Positions 22,069-30,649 of a stretch of 64,000 bases of DNA are shown here, piece after piece. The notes beneath the pieces are model-generated. The model searched no databases, was not told the origin of the DNA, and saw only the letters and a program-made list of their open reading frames with translations. The stretch comes from Lithodes maja (Eukaryota; Arthropoda; Malacostraca; Decapoda; Lithodidae), in NCBI GenBank assembly GCA_037953745.1, contig JBAKBP010001409.1, forward strand, positions 150,644-214,643. The letters are read 5' to 3'. The number at the start of each line of letters is the position of its first letter. The stretch's first letter is position 1. The translations under genes and the position numbers were made by a program.

Positions 22069-22417
22069 TATAGGTTTGACTCCTGTAAGGAGATAAAGAA
22101 AACCTAATATTTAGTAGTGGCCCCGTAATCATTGACGAACATGCCTATTACATAAGGCACCCTCTTCAAACACTCATCCGCCGTAGTTTTGAATCTACCG
22201 CGCAGAGCATCTAAAATATGAGGAGCCTTCATCATGAGCGCACGCGACCTCACTCATGGCTTCAGTCATTATGAATTGGGTTCTCACTACGAAAAAACTT
22301 TGTAAAAAATAAAAACAAAAATAAAATAAAAATAACTATTCAATAAGCTTTCCATAATATCGTGGATGTACTTGTGTGGATCTTTGACCAGACGCTGACT
22401 CAGGCGTCATTCTTCCT
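22069..22417 (-). repeat. DIRS right inverted terminal repeat (copy A)
   Basis: About 280 bases of this are the reverse complement of 32422-32705, with shared GGTTCTCACTACGAAAAA and ATCCACGATAT-type landmarks. The outermost 60-70 bases (TATAGGTTTGACTCCTGTAA onward) extend beyond the left repeat, a normal DIRS asymmetry. Confidence 0.88.
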
Positions 22418-22476
22418 TCACTGACATATCAAGTAACCAAAATCCTTAATACATCAACGAACGGGAGGGCCCCCAG

Positions 22477-22583
22477 TCGTCAATGATTACGGGGCCACTA
22501 CTAAATATAAGTTTTTCCTTATCTCCTTACAGGAGTCAAACCTATAATTTATTAGTGGCCCCTCCATCATTGACGAACATGCC
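22477..22583 (-). repeat. DIRS internal complementary region (copy A)
   Basis: In the sense direction it reads GGCATGTTCGTCAATGATGG ... CCACTAATAAAT joined to TATAGGTTTGACTCC ... CATTGACGA. The first half is the reverse complement of the start of the left repeat and the second that of the end of the right repeat. In DIRS elements this region is thought to template completion of the ends and circle formation. Confidence 0.88.
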
Positions 22584-23151
22584 TGATTTCTAAGACTGGG
22601 GGGGGACATTCGTAATCATATCATAACTCTAGCAAAAGCAGATAATCAAACAACCACATAGTATTCTTACTTTGAAAAATATATATTTAATGGCGCAGCA
22701 CATATATACAAAAGGGGGGTCAAGCAGGGGCGTGCTTCAAAGAAGCCTGCTTGATACAAAAGGTTAACTCTTGAGACTCTGTGAACAGATCTGGAAGTTA
22801 AAAAGGCACCCCACTCAACATAAGTGGTGAAAAATAAAAACTTATAAGTTTACCTGTGCACATATAACCCCATAATACTCGTGGAAATATTTTGTAAAAA
22901 TATATCCAATGCTTAAAACTAAATTGCTTTTACAGCCAAAACTAATATAACAACAGTGTTGTTTGTACCAACATTGTAATAGCACAATTTCCCGCCCTGA
23001 ATAGAACAGAGACATTTTCATATCACATTACTCATACTCGTATCACAGCTCTTTATACTCCGGCAGGGTCTAGGGTGTCCTATGTTACACTGACTGCACC
23101 CCCCCCCCCCCCTCTCCTTGAAATTAAAACAAAAAGTGACTTAAGGGCCAC
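22584..23151 (-). other. 3' non-coding region of copy A, with a 14-base G-run after the recombinase stop
   Basis: No reading frame is supported. The G-run (C on the plus strand, 23099-23112) begins 40 bases after the stop. Similar runs stand 36 and 40 bases after the recombinase stops of copies B and C. Confidence 0.6.
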
Positions 23152-26016
23152 CTAGACCCTCTGCCTTAAAGCTATACATGGCAAGGAAGGTTTGTCTAGA
23201 GCTACTGACAGGTACCGAGTCAAATACGTATGATTAGAGGCCCACAAATGCGTGGACGTAATATCTTCCACAGAAAAATTCTTAAGGAAACGCAAAGAGG
23301 CTGCCCATTTGCGTAAATCGTGGGCCCTACCCACAACGCCGGGATTACTCTCTTTAATGACCTCGACCAAAAGAGAAGACAATCTACGCTTCAGTAAGCG
23401 CTTACCCGTACTTGCCACCCATAAAGCACCCTGGGGGTTTAGAGGAGCTACCCTCAAATATTTGGTTAGAGCTTGCACTGGACATAAATTATGGTGCACC
23501 TTTCCCCTTTTCAATGCCGGCACAGTGAACTCAGAAAACATGTGTGCACTGTGCTCATTCTTGGCTACAAACCCTGGGGAAGGTGCAATGTGAATACAAT
23601 CATTAAGCCTACCAAACCTGAGGCAATTAGGTGTGTTGCTCATCGCCGCCAGCTCTGACACTCTGTTCCCGGTGGCCAAAGCCAAAAGGAATACCGCCTT
23701 TTTTAAGAGTAATGTAAAATCTGCAGTATTTTGGTACAGACGCGAGTGAAGTAATGACAATGCCTTGTCCAGAGACCAAGTAGGCATGAGCTGACGGGGA
23801 GGTGGACGGAGTTTAAAACATGCCCTCATAAAACCCGTTTCCTCCGCAACTGGTATGGAGAGACCGGTAAGGTCCCAAAGTGGTATCCTAATCGCTGTTA
23901 AGTGATTTTTTAACGTTACCACAGATAAGCGTTTCTGCTCAAACAGATAATTTAAATAATTAAAAACTAATGCCACTGAGGGCACCGTTTGTTCAGTTCT
24001 AATGATCCAAGAAGTAAAGGCTTGCCAATGCGATTGGTACTGTCGTTTTGTAGACTGAGTATATTGATTCAATAATTTATTGGTCACGTCTCTACCATAC
24101 GGTGCTAGCCACTTGGCCTCCTGAATGTCCATAATGCAAAAGTCAGCGAGGTCGCTAGGTTGCCAATCGTGTCTAAGTGGAAAAACCCGACCGGGAGCGA
24201 CACCGGGTCCGGGCACCACGTTTTCAATTGCTGGTACCACAACTGCGCCGGCCATAGGGGCGCGATTATCGAGACTAAGCCCCAATAATCCCGTAGTTTG
24301 TTTACTACATGGCACATTAGAGACGCGTCTGGCGGCGGAAACAGATAGATGGAACTCCACCTGTTCCAGTCTGTCACCAGTGCGTCTGGCCCCCCTGCCG
24401 GCGTTATCGTCCGGCGGGTGAGGTATAGTGGGAGTTTGTGAGTCTCCTTGGACGCGAACAGATCCACTTGTGGATGGTAAAGCTCTGCAATCATTTGGTT
24501 GAAAATGGGTTGCTTGAGCGCCCATTCTACTGTTGTGCTCTGTCTCCGAGACAGAGCGTCTGCCAAGACGTTTGCTACGCCTGGGAGATAAGATGCATGA
24601 AGATGAATGTCCAGCCTGTTGGCTAGAGTAAAAATCTCTTCTGACACGTTTAGCAACTTTCGAGATCTCATTGACCCTTGTTTCTGAATACAGTGAACCG
24701 CATTCAGATTGTCCATTCTGAAGGCCACCGCCTTGCCCCGTAAAGTAGAGCCGTGAGCCTGAAGGAAATATAAGGGGACTAGTAATTCTTTGACATTGAT
24801 GTGGGAGAGTTCGAAATGGGACCAAAGCCCTTGGCCCTGGTGCCCTTGGTTTGACTGAAAACCCCAACCTATCGTTCCCGACGCATCCGTGTCTACCCAT
24901 ACCGTCGGCGGAGGAGAGGTCCATGACATTACTGAGTGCAACATTTCCCTCTTCGCCCAGACCGCTAGTAAGGTGTGGATTAATTTTGGTATGGGCCATA
25001 ATTTTTTCGCCGGCAATAGCGGAAAATATCTGTTGCCCTCCAATATTAAATGCTTTACTTTCAACCGGCCCAACATTACAGTTAGTTGAATCCAGTTGAG
25101 AGAGCCGACCAGAGACTCCCAGATTCTGCGTGTCGTAGTCAGACTGTGGAGGAACCTGAACAGTTTCCTGCGAAATCTGTTTCGATTGTCCACACTCTGA
25201 CTCAGAGTGAGAGCAGCTGTGTCCTAAACCAGCCCTATCCACTGAACTACTCGTGAGGGAACAAGGTTTGACTTTACCAGATTTACCTTGAACCCTAGAG
25301 TTTTGACATGTTTTAATGTTATGTTGACATGATTTATGCATACTTGCTCTGTCTCTGCCACCACCAGCCAGTCGTCTAGGTACCATAAAATCCTGATCCC
25401 TTGTTGTAACAATGGCATCAGTGCTTGCCGGACTAATTTCGTGAATAAGCGAGGTGCCAGGTTCAAACCGAATGGCATCCTCTGAAAAACATAAGTTTGA
25501 TCCCTGATCCGTAAGGCCAGAAATCGTTGAAATCTTTTGCTTACCGAGACGTGCCAATAAGCGTCTGTCAGGTCTAAGGAACAAATCCAACCTCCCGGCG
25601 GAAGTGTCAGCCTGATTTGGTGCACTGTTAACATCCTGAATGACTCGTTGTGAATGTGAAGGTTCAGATACGACGGGTCTCATCTGAACACTGTCCCTTT
25701 TGGGAACCAAAAATAGCTTGGATGTGAAGACTGGGTAATTTTGAGGGACCGGGATGATGACATTCTTGGCCATCATTTCCGTGACCAGTGACTCCACCTC
25801 TAAAGAAACTAGATTCGCCGTTGTCGGCTGACGTAAACGAGGTCGCCGGAGCCACTGCCAAGTGATGCCTTTGCGTGCCACCATCCTTGCCCAAGTGTTT
25901 AACGGCCATGCTTGGTGACACGTTCGGAACGACCCAGTTAGCAGACAAGGGTTCGCCGGCTGTACTACTCTCGGATCCACCCGCCTTAAGACCGGCCCCG
26001 GGAATGAGAGAGACAT
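23152..26016 (-). CDS. DIRS tyrosine recombinase frame, 954 codons, with RT N-terminus fused in (copy A)
   Basis: The last third is a tyrosine recombinase: STKRQYQSHWQAFTSW and LSVVTLKNHLTAIR form the core-binding part; ATGNRVSELAAM holds the first catalytic Arg; RAHDLRKWAASL the His-x-x-Arg pair; NHTYLTRYLSVAL the nucleophilic Tyr. All expected residues are present, so this domain looks intact. It would recombine circular element DNA into the genome. The first about 120 codons (GSFRTCHQAWP, LVPKRDSVQMRPVV) belong to the reverse transcriptase and are joined to this frame by an 11-base deletion relative to copy B. The middle of the frame overlaps the reverse transcriptase/RNase H frame and has no domain I recognise. 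Confidence 0.85.
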   Translation of the reverse strand: MSLSFPGPVLRRVDPRVVQPANPCLLTGSFRTCHQAWPLNTWARMVARKGITWQWLRRPRLRQPTTANLVSLEVESLVTEMMAKNVIIPVPQNYPVFTSKLFLVPKRDSVQMRPVVSEPSHSQRVIQDVNSAPNQADTSAGRLDLFLRPDRRLLARLGKQKISTISGLTDQGSNLCFSEDAIRFEPGTSLIHEISPASTDAIVTTRDQDFMVPRRLAGGGRDRASMHKSCQHNIKTCQNSRVQGKSGKVKPCSLTSSSVDRAGLGHSCSHSESECGQSKQISQETVQVPPQSDYDTQNLGVSGRLSQLDSTNCNVGPVESKAFNIGGQQIFSAIAGEKIMAHTKINPHLTSGLGEEGNVALSNVMDLSSADGMGRHGCVGNDRLGFSVKPRAPGPRALVPFRTLPHQCQRITSPLIFPSGSRLYFTGQGGGLQNGQSECGSLYSETRVNEISKVAKRVRRDFYSSQQAGHSSSCILSPRRSKRLGRRSVSETEHNSRMGAQATHFQPNDCRALPSTSGSVRVQGDSQTPTIPHPPDDNAGRGARRTGDRLEQVEFHLSVSAARRVSNVPCSKQTTGLLGLSLDNRAPMAGAVVVPAIENVVPGPGVAPGRVFPLRHDWQPSDLADFCIMDIQEAKWLAPYGRDVTNKLLNQYTQSTKRQYQSHWQAFTSWIIRTEQTVPSVALVFNYLNYLFEQKRLSVVTLKNHLTAIRIPLWDLTGLSIPVAEETGFMRACFKLRPPPRQLMPTWSLDKALSLLHSRLYQNTADFTLLLKKAVFLLALATGNRVSELAAMSNTPNCLRFGRLNDCIHIAPSPGFVAKNEHSAHMFSEFTVPALKRGKVHHNLCPVQALTKYLRVAPLNPQGALWVASTGKRLLKRRLSSLLVEVIKESNPGVVGRAHDLRKWAASLRFLKNFSVEDITSTHLWASNHTYLTRYLSVALDKPSLPCIALRQRV
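24105..25634 (-). pseudogene. DIRS reverse transcriptase and RNase H (copy A), one in-frame stop
   Basis: In the frame overlapping the recombinase frame. Shows SLDLTDAYWHVSV (motif A), FQRMPFGLNLAPRLF and the intact catalytic box LWYLDDWLVV, then a TAG at 25224-25226 where copy C has TGG (Trp). After it come VWVDTDASGTIGWGFQ, AFRMDNLNAVHCIQ and LADALSRRQ, the RNase H acidic residues, ending at 24105. It would convert element RNA into DNA and remove the RNA strand. The upstream part of the protein lies in the frame of 26016. Apart from the TAG and the 11-base deletion it is well kept. Confidence 0.85.
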
Positions 26017-26027
26017 TAGTTTTTTTA
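26016..26027 (-). promoter_or_regulatory. Candidate -1 frameshift site between gag and RT (copy A), preceded by a nonsense change
   Basis: Sense strand CCA TAA AAA AAC TAA TG. The heptamer A_AAA_AAC sits at 26025-26019 in the gag register with TAA right after it, and a -1 slip enters the frame of 23152-26016. In copy B the codon before the heptamer is TCA; here it is TAA, so gag stops one codon too early for the slip to be used. Confidence 0.6.
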
Positions 26028-27834
26028 TGGTGGTGGAGGTGGTGGTGGTGGACGCTTCGCCGGCTGGCTGGCGTTGGCAGAAGACGTGCCCTGACCTGGT
26101 TTATTATAGCCTCTTCCTTTCTGACCTGTAAACTTACCCTGTTTGTACCTGTACTGACCTTGAGTGGAGGAGGACTTAGGTAGATGAAAGGGGTTAGATC
26201 CCCCCGGCTGTGCTTTTGCGACTGGCTTGGGTTTGGGGAAGTTAAAGGCAGGTTTCTTAGAAGGGGCGGGACTATGTTTAAAGGCCTGAGCCATATTAAA
26301 AATGGTTCTCCACACCTCAGGGGACATTAAAGAAGGAGTGAGCACTGGTGACATGACCACCTGATTCGCAATACGATCAGGAAGCCTCCGCACTAAGGAC
26401 ATCCTGAGATCTTGTCGTGCTCGCACCGCCTCAAGCAAGGCTGTGCGTATGTCACCCAATGACTGAATTGACGACTGAAGGAGCAGTCGCCGAGACAGTT
26501 CAACCGAGCTTCTAGCATCCGCGTCTGCGATTGCCTGAGTGGACCGGAGCATCGATTTAGCCACCTGTTGCGTCACAATGTACTGTGAGAACAGGCGAAA
26601 TGCTTTCCCCCGTAGCCTAAATTCACGGTCTAGGTGAGTAGGGGTAGTGAAAGGATCCTTGAGTTCACATAAATTGATTTTGGGGGCAGCTAAGAAATCA
26701 AACAAAGCCGAAGGGACTCCGCCGGCAGAACACACTGGCATTGAAAACCAAGAATGACTATCCTGAGGGATCTGGTGGGAAGTTTTTGAGGTGAAGGTGG
26801 TCGCAAAGTTCTGAGCCTCCGTCTCCCAATCCACCCAAGGTCCCGGACCCAACTGCCCCACCTTCAACACTGGATTAGCGGCTGAGTCTGTGTCAGTTTG
26901 CAAATCAAGTTCTGGTGTGAGGGTTGATAGTGTTTTGATGTCATTAAAACCATCGTGCTTGGACCAGTCAGAAAACAGTTTCGAAGCTGAGGCAGGGGGC
27001 AGGGCAGGTTTAGCAGTATAAACAAAATAGTCCTGGTGATAATAATTAGGAATGGCCTTAACATTAACATCTAGTACATTCCCCAAAGTATCCAAGGCCC
27101 TTAATTTTTTAGATTTATTGCCTTGTATTACCCACTCACGTGGTACCGGTAGTTCCCCTGACAAGGTAGGTTGAGCGACCTCTGGATTAGCGGGGATCAA
27201 GTGAACCCATGACTCATCTGGGCCGTACAGTAAGGGCATAGCTACCTTTCTCATAGGTGCTTTATCTAAAGGGGGTGGATTGACATCCGTTATAACCCTT
27301 ACATTCGACGTAGTCAGTGCCGCCGTAGCAGGCCTAGTGACCACCGATGGTGATATAGAGGGAGGGTGAGGGATCTGAGTCAATGCAATAGAAGTCATCA
27401 GAGGCCGGACGTTAGAACCTGTCATAGGAGCTCCCGGGTCCACTGTAGGAGTCACCGGCTGTTGGGCAAAAAATTTAGTGAGAGCATTAACTAGCAGCCC
27501 ATCTATTTCCTCTGCTGTGACAAACTTATTCGATGATGAACTCAAAGGTGAATCATTACGATCCTGTGCGGCGTCTAAAACTGACCCTGACTCCTGCACT
27601 TCCATGTATGAGATAATAGATACATCGTCTTTGTCATCCGGCTCACCACGAGAGGATTCCGCCGAAGCCGGAGTCTCATCTTGTTGTAAAGACAAGTCAG
27701 GAATAGATGATGGGATCGCCGCGTCCCTGTGGACATCAGCCACTGTTTGTGTAGTTCTAGCCATAGGATGAGAAAACTGCCAAACACCCAGGCCTTGGCC
27801 TGCACTCCCTTGGGAATCTGACATACCCTCAATG
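26025..27834 (-). CDS. DIRS gag-like protein, C-terminal two thirds (copy A)
   Basis: About 600 codons in one open frame from the edge of the repeat array. It has an acidic Ser-rich start (SSIPDLSLQQDETPAS), the conserved core PMRKVAMPLLYGPDESWVH, TLSGELPVPREWVIQGNKSKK, YYHQDYFVYTAKPALPPAS, DREFRLRGKAFRLFSQYIV and ALLEAVRARQDLRMSLVRR, then a basic Gly-rich tail (GKFTGQKGRGYNKPGQG) and eight prolines. DIRS gag-like proteins are assumed to package the RNA; no enzyme motif is visible. The frame-opening Met at 28019 lies in the array and is not the true start; the natural N-terminus is at 29720-30542. Confidence 0.85.
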
Positions 27835-27837
27835 GGT

Positions 27838-29719
27838 ATGCATAGCCTACGTGAGTTGCAGTTGGGATGTGTGTACATGCTTAGATTGATATGCAGGATT
27901 CGAAGTTGCATAATAAATCGTAGGCAGTGTCCACCATTCTTTAACTGTCTTCGTGGTGCGATGCATAAGGTGTTGATTTTCGGTGTGAGCATCCTGGATT
28001 CGAATCCACGGACTGCCACATGTGTTTGTAAATTTCATTAATCGATTTTAGGAGTATAGTTGGTTGTTGGAAGGAACATAATAATTGATATTGGTTCAGG
28101 GGTAATTTATCGAGAGGACTTCCCTAGTGGTTAAGGCCCCATTAATTGCTCTTTCCATTCACATATGCATAGCCTACGTGAGTTGCAGTTGGGATGTGTG
28201 TACATGCTTAGATTGATATGCAGGATTCGAAGTTGCATAATAAATCGTAGGCAGTGTCCACCATTCTTTAACTGTCTTCGTGGTGCGATGCATAAGGTGT
28301 TGATTTTCGTTGTGAGCATCCTGGATTCGAATCCACGGACTGCCACATGTGTTTGTAAATTTCATTAATCGATTTTAGGAGTATAGTTGGTTGTTGGAAG
28401 GAACATAATAATTGATATTGGTTCAGGGGAAATTTATCGAGAGGACTTCCCTAGTGGTTAAGGCCCCATTAATTGCTCTTTCCATTCACATATGCATAGC
28501 CTACGTGAGTTGCAGTTGGGATGTGTGTACATGCTTAGATTGATATGCAGGATTCGAAGTTGCATAATAAATCGTAGGCAGTGTCCACCATTCTTTAACT
28601 GTCTTCGTGGTGCGATGCATAAGGTGTTGATTTTCGGTGTGAGCATCCTGGATTCGAATCCACGGACTGCCACATGTGTTTGTAAATTTCATTAATCGAT
28701 TTTAGGAGTATAGTTGGTTGTTGGAAGGAACATAATAATTGATATTGGTTCAGGGGTAATTTATCGAGAGGACTTCCCTAGTGGTTAAGGCCCCATTAAT
28801 TGCTCTTTCCATTCACATATGCATAGCCTATGTGAGTTGCAGTTGGGATGTGTGTACATGCTTAGATTGATATGCAGGATTCGAAGTTGCATAATAAATC
28901 GTAGGCAGTGTCCACCATTCTTTAACTGTCTTCGTGGTGCGATGCATAAGGTGTTGATTTTCGGTGTGAGCATCCTGGATTCGAATCCACGGACTGCCAC
29001 ATGTGTTTGTAAATTTCATTAATCGATTTTAGGAGTATAGTTGGTTGTTGGAAGGAACATAATAATTGATATTGGTTCAGGGGTAATTTATCGAGAGGAC
29101 TTCCCTAGTGGTTAAGGCCCCATTAATTGCTCTTTCCATTCACATATGCATAGCCTACGTGAGTTGCAGTTGGGATGTGTGTACATGCTTAGATTGATAT
29201 GCAGGATTCGAAGTTGCATAATAAATCGTAGGCAGTGTCCACCATTCTTTAACTGTCTTCGTGGTGCGATGCATAAGGTGTTGATTTTCGGTGTGAGCAT
29301 CCTGGATTCGAATCCACGGACTGCCACATGTGTTTGTAAATTTCATTAATCGATTTTAGGAGTATAGTTGGTTGTTGGAAGGAACATAATAATTGATATT
29401 GGTTCAGGGGTAATTTATCGAGAGGACTTCCCTAGTGGTTAAGGCCCCATTAATTGCTCTTTCCATTCACATATGCATAGCCTACGTGAGTTGCAGTTGG
29501 GATGTGTGTACATGCTTAGATTGATATGTAGGATTCGAAGTTGCATAATAAATCGTAGGCAGTGTCCACCATTCTTTAACTGTCTTCGTGGTGCGATGCA
29601 TAAGGTGTTGATTTTCGGTGTGAGCATCCTGGATTCGAATCCACGGACTGCCACATGTGTTTGTAAATTTCATTAATCGATTTTAGGAGTATAGTTGGTT
29701 GTTGGAAGGAACATAATAA
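27838..29719 (+). repeat. 327-bp tandem array with a tRNA-like module, inserted in gag of copy A
   Basis: About 5.75 units, period 327 (recurrences of GCATAGCCTACGTGAG at 27840, 28167, 28494, 28821 (one change), 29148 and 29475). Units differ by only a few substitutions, so amplification is recent. Each carries GGATTCGAATCCA, a perfect pol III B box, about 45 bases after GTGGTGCGATGCATAAGG, resembling the D-arm side of an arginine tRNA with TTTTCGG in anticodon position, plus a separate CTAGTGGTTAAGGCC A-box-like word. The gag frame is open and in register on both sides. CAT occurs at both junctions. Confidence 0.88.
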
Positions 29720-30542
29720 TTATGGAGTTCCCACTTGACTCTGCCAGTGGACGATCACTGTCCACTGAACTCTCCAAATCTAGAGTTAAAATACTAAGAG
29801 GTAAACTATCTTTTGGTACTGGTACTAAATTCTCCCTATGAGATTGCACACTAGCTCTGTCGGGGGTAGAGGTATGACGAGAGGCACTAGACTCCGGTGA
29901 ACGCCGGGAGGCCCTTCGATCATGTGAGTCCTTCCGGGACGATTTGTGGCTATGGTGCGACCGCGAACTGCTCTTGGGTTTAGAGGATTTCTCGCTATGT
30001 TCACTCGTTGACCCCTCTGTCTTACTCTTCTTGCTCGTTGGTGAAGAAGAGAGACTCGGCGGCTGCTGCCTAAGCGGGGACCTGGACTTAGATCTCGCCC
30101 GGGACGAGGAGGCTGCCACTGGGGGCGTCGGTTCTCGCTGTCGTTTAGCTGTGCCTGGGGCTGGAGCAAGTATAGAACCCAGTCCAGTCTCTGTTGGTTT
30201 ACGAACAGTTACTCTAGAGGGACGTTTAAGGGGAGGGTGCTCAATTAGTAACTTATCCCACAACTGGACGTTATCGCATTGAAGTGACTTATGAGCCACA
30301 ATAGTAGTATAAGCTGTCATCTGCTGCCTGACCTCCCGTAAGGCGACCGCTGCGGTCTTGTCATTGTCTTGTAAGACTTTTAAACTGAGTTGGGAACAAA
30401 AGGTACAGTTTCGCATCACCCACAGACCCCTTGAGCGGTCGAGACATTTAACACATTTTATACAAAGGGTGTGCGCAAAAATAGGGATACCTGAACAGGA
30501 GGGCGTAATGCATAAAGCAAAAACCGGGGCAAAGGTAGCCAT
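29720..30542 (-). CDS. DIRS gag-like protein, N-terminal third (copy A)
   Basis: Starts MATFAPVFALCITPSC and carries the module C-x4-C, H-x2-C-x2-C-x2-C, CLDRSRGLW and CTFC, shared with copies C and D. Then comes an Arg/Ser-rich middle (SSRARSKSRSPLRQQ, SSRSHHSHKSSRKD), resembling nuclear-protein RS regions, and a Ser/Asp-rich stretch. The frame is cut at the array near 29719; the last 14 or so codons of the frame at 29673-29719 come from the array. The start is chosen because it aligns with the region just before the Cys module in the other copies and lies about 55 bases after the leader block. Confidence 0.82.
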
Positions 30543-30597
30543 GACAGAGACTGGTGGGAAACTTATTCCAGGTTCTGTATAGACCTGCCGGGACCCA

Positions 30598-30646
30598 GCT
30601 CTGGAAAAAAAGAAATTTCCAGGAATTAATGCTCATAAGGTTAATC
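30598..30646 (-). promoter_or_regulatory. Conserved DIRS leader block: hairpin or splice-acceptor-like (copy A)
   Basis: Sense strand CCTTATGAGCATTAATTCC, CTGGAAA, spacer, TTTCCAG. The block is the third example of a leader motif also present in copies C and D. TTTCTTTTTTTCCAG is a good match to a polypyrimidine tract plus 3' splice site. Confidence 0.45.
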
Positions 30647-30649
30647 CAA

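Noticed and set aside
27945..28020. Functional tRNA-Arg genes, six in tandem
   Set aside because: The B box is good, but acceptor, D and anticodon stems do not pair well, so a working tRNA is not supported.
28131..29676. Repeated small frames on both strands in the array
   Set aside because: They are the same frame of a tandem repeat with no domain; recurrence comes from DNA duplication.
27838..29719. CRISPR-like array
   Set aside because: The whole 327-base unit repeats with no variable spacers, and the context is an animal retrotransposon. It is a tandem satellite.
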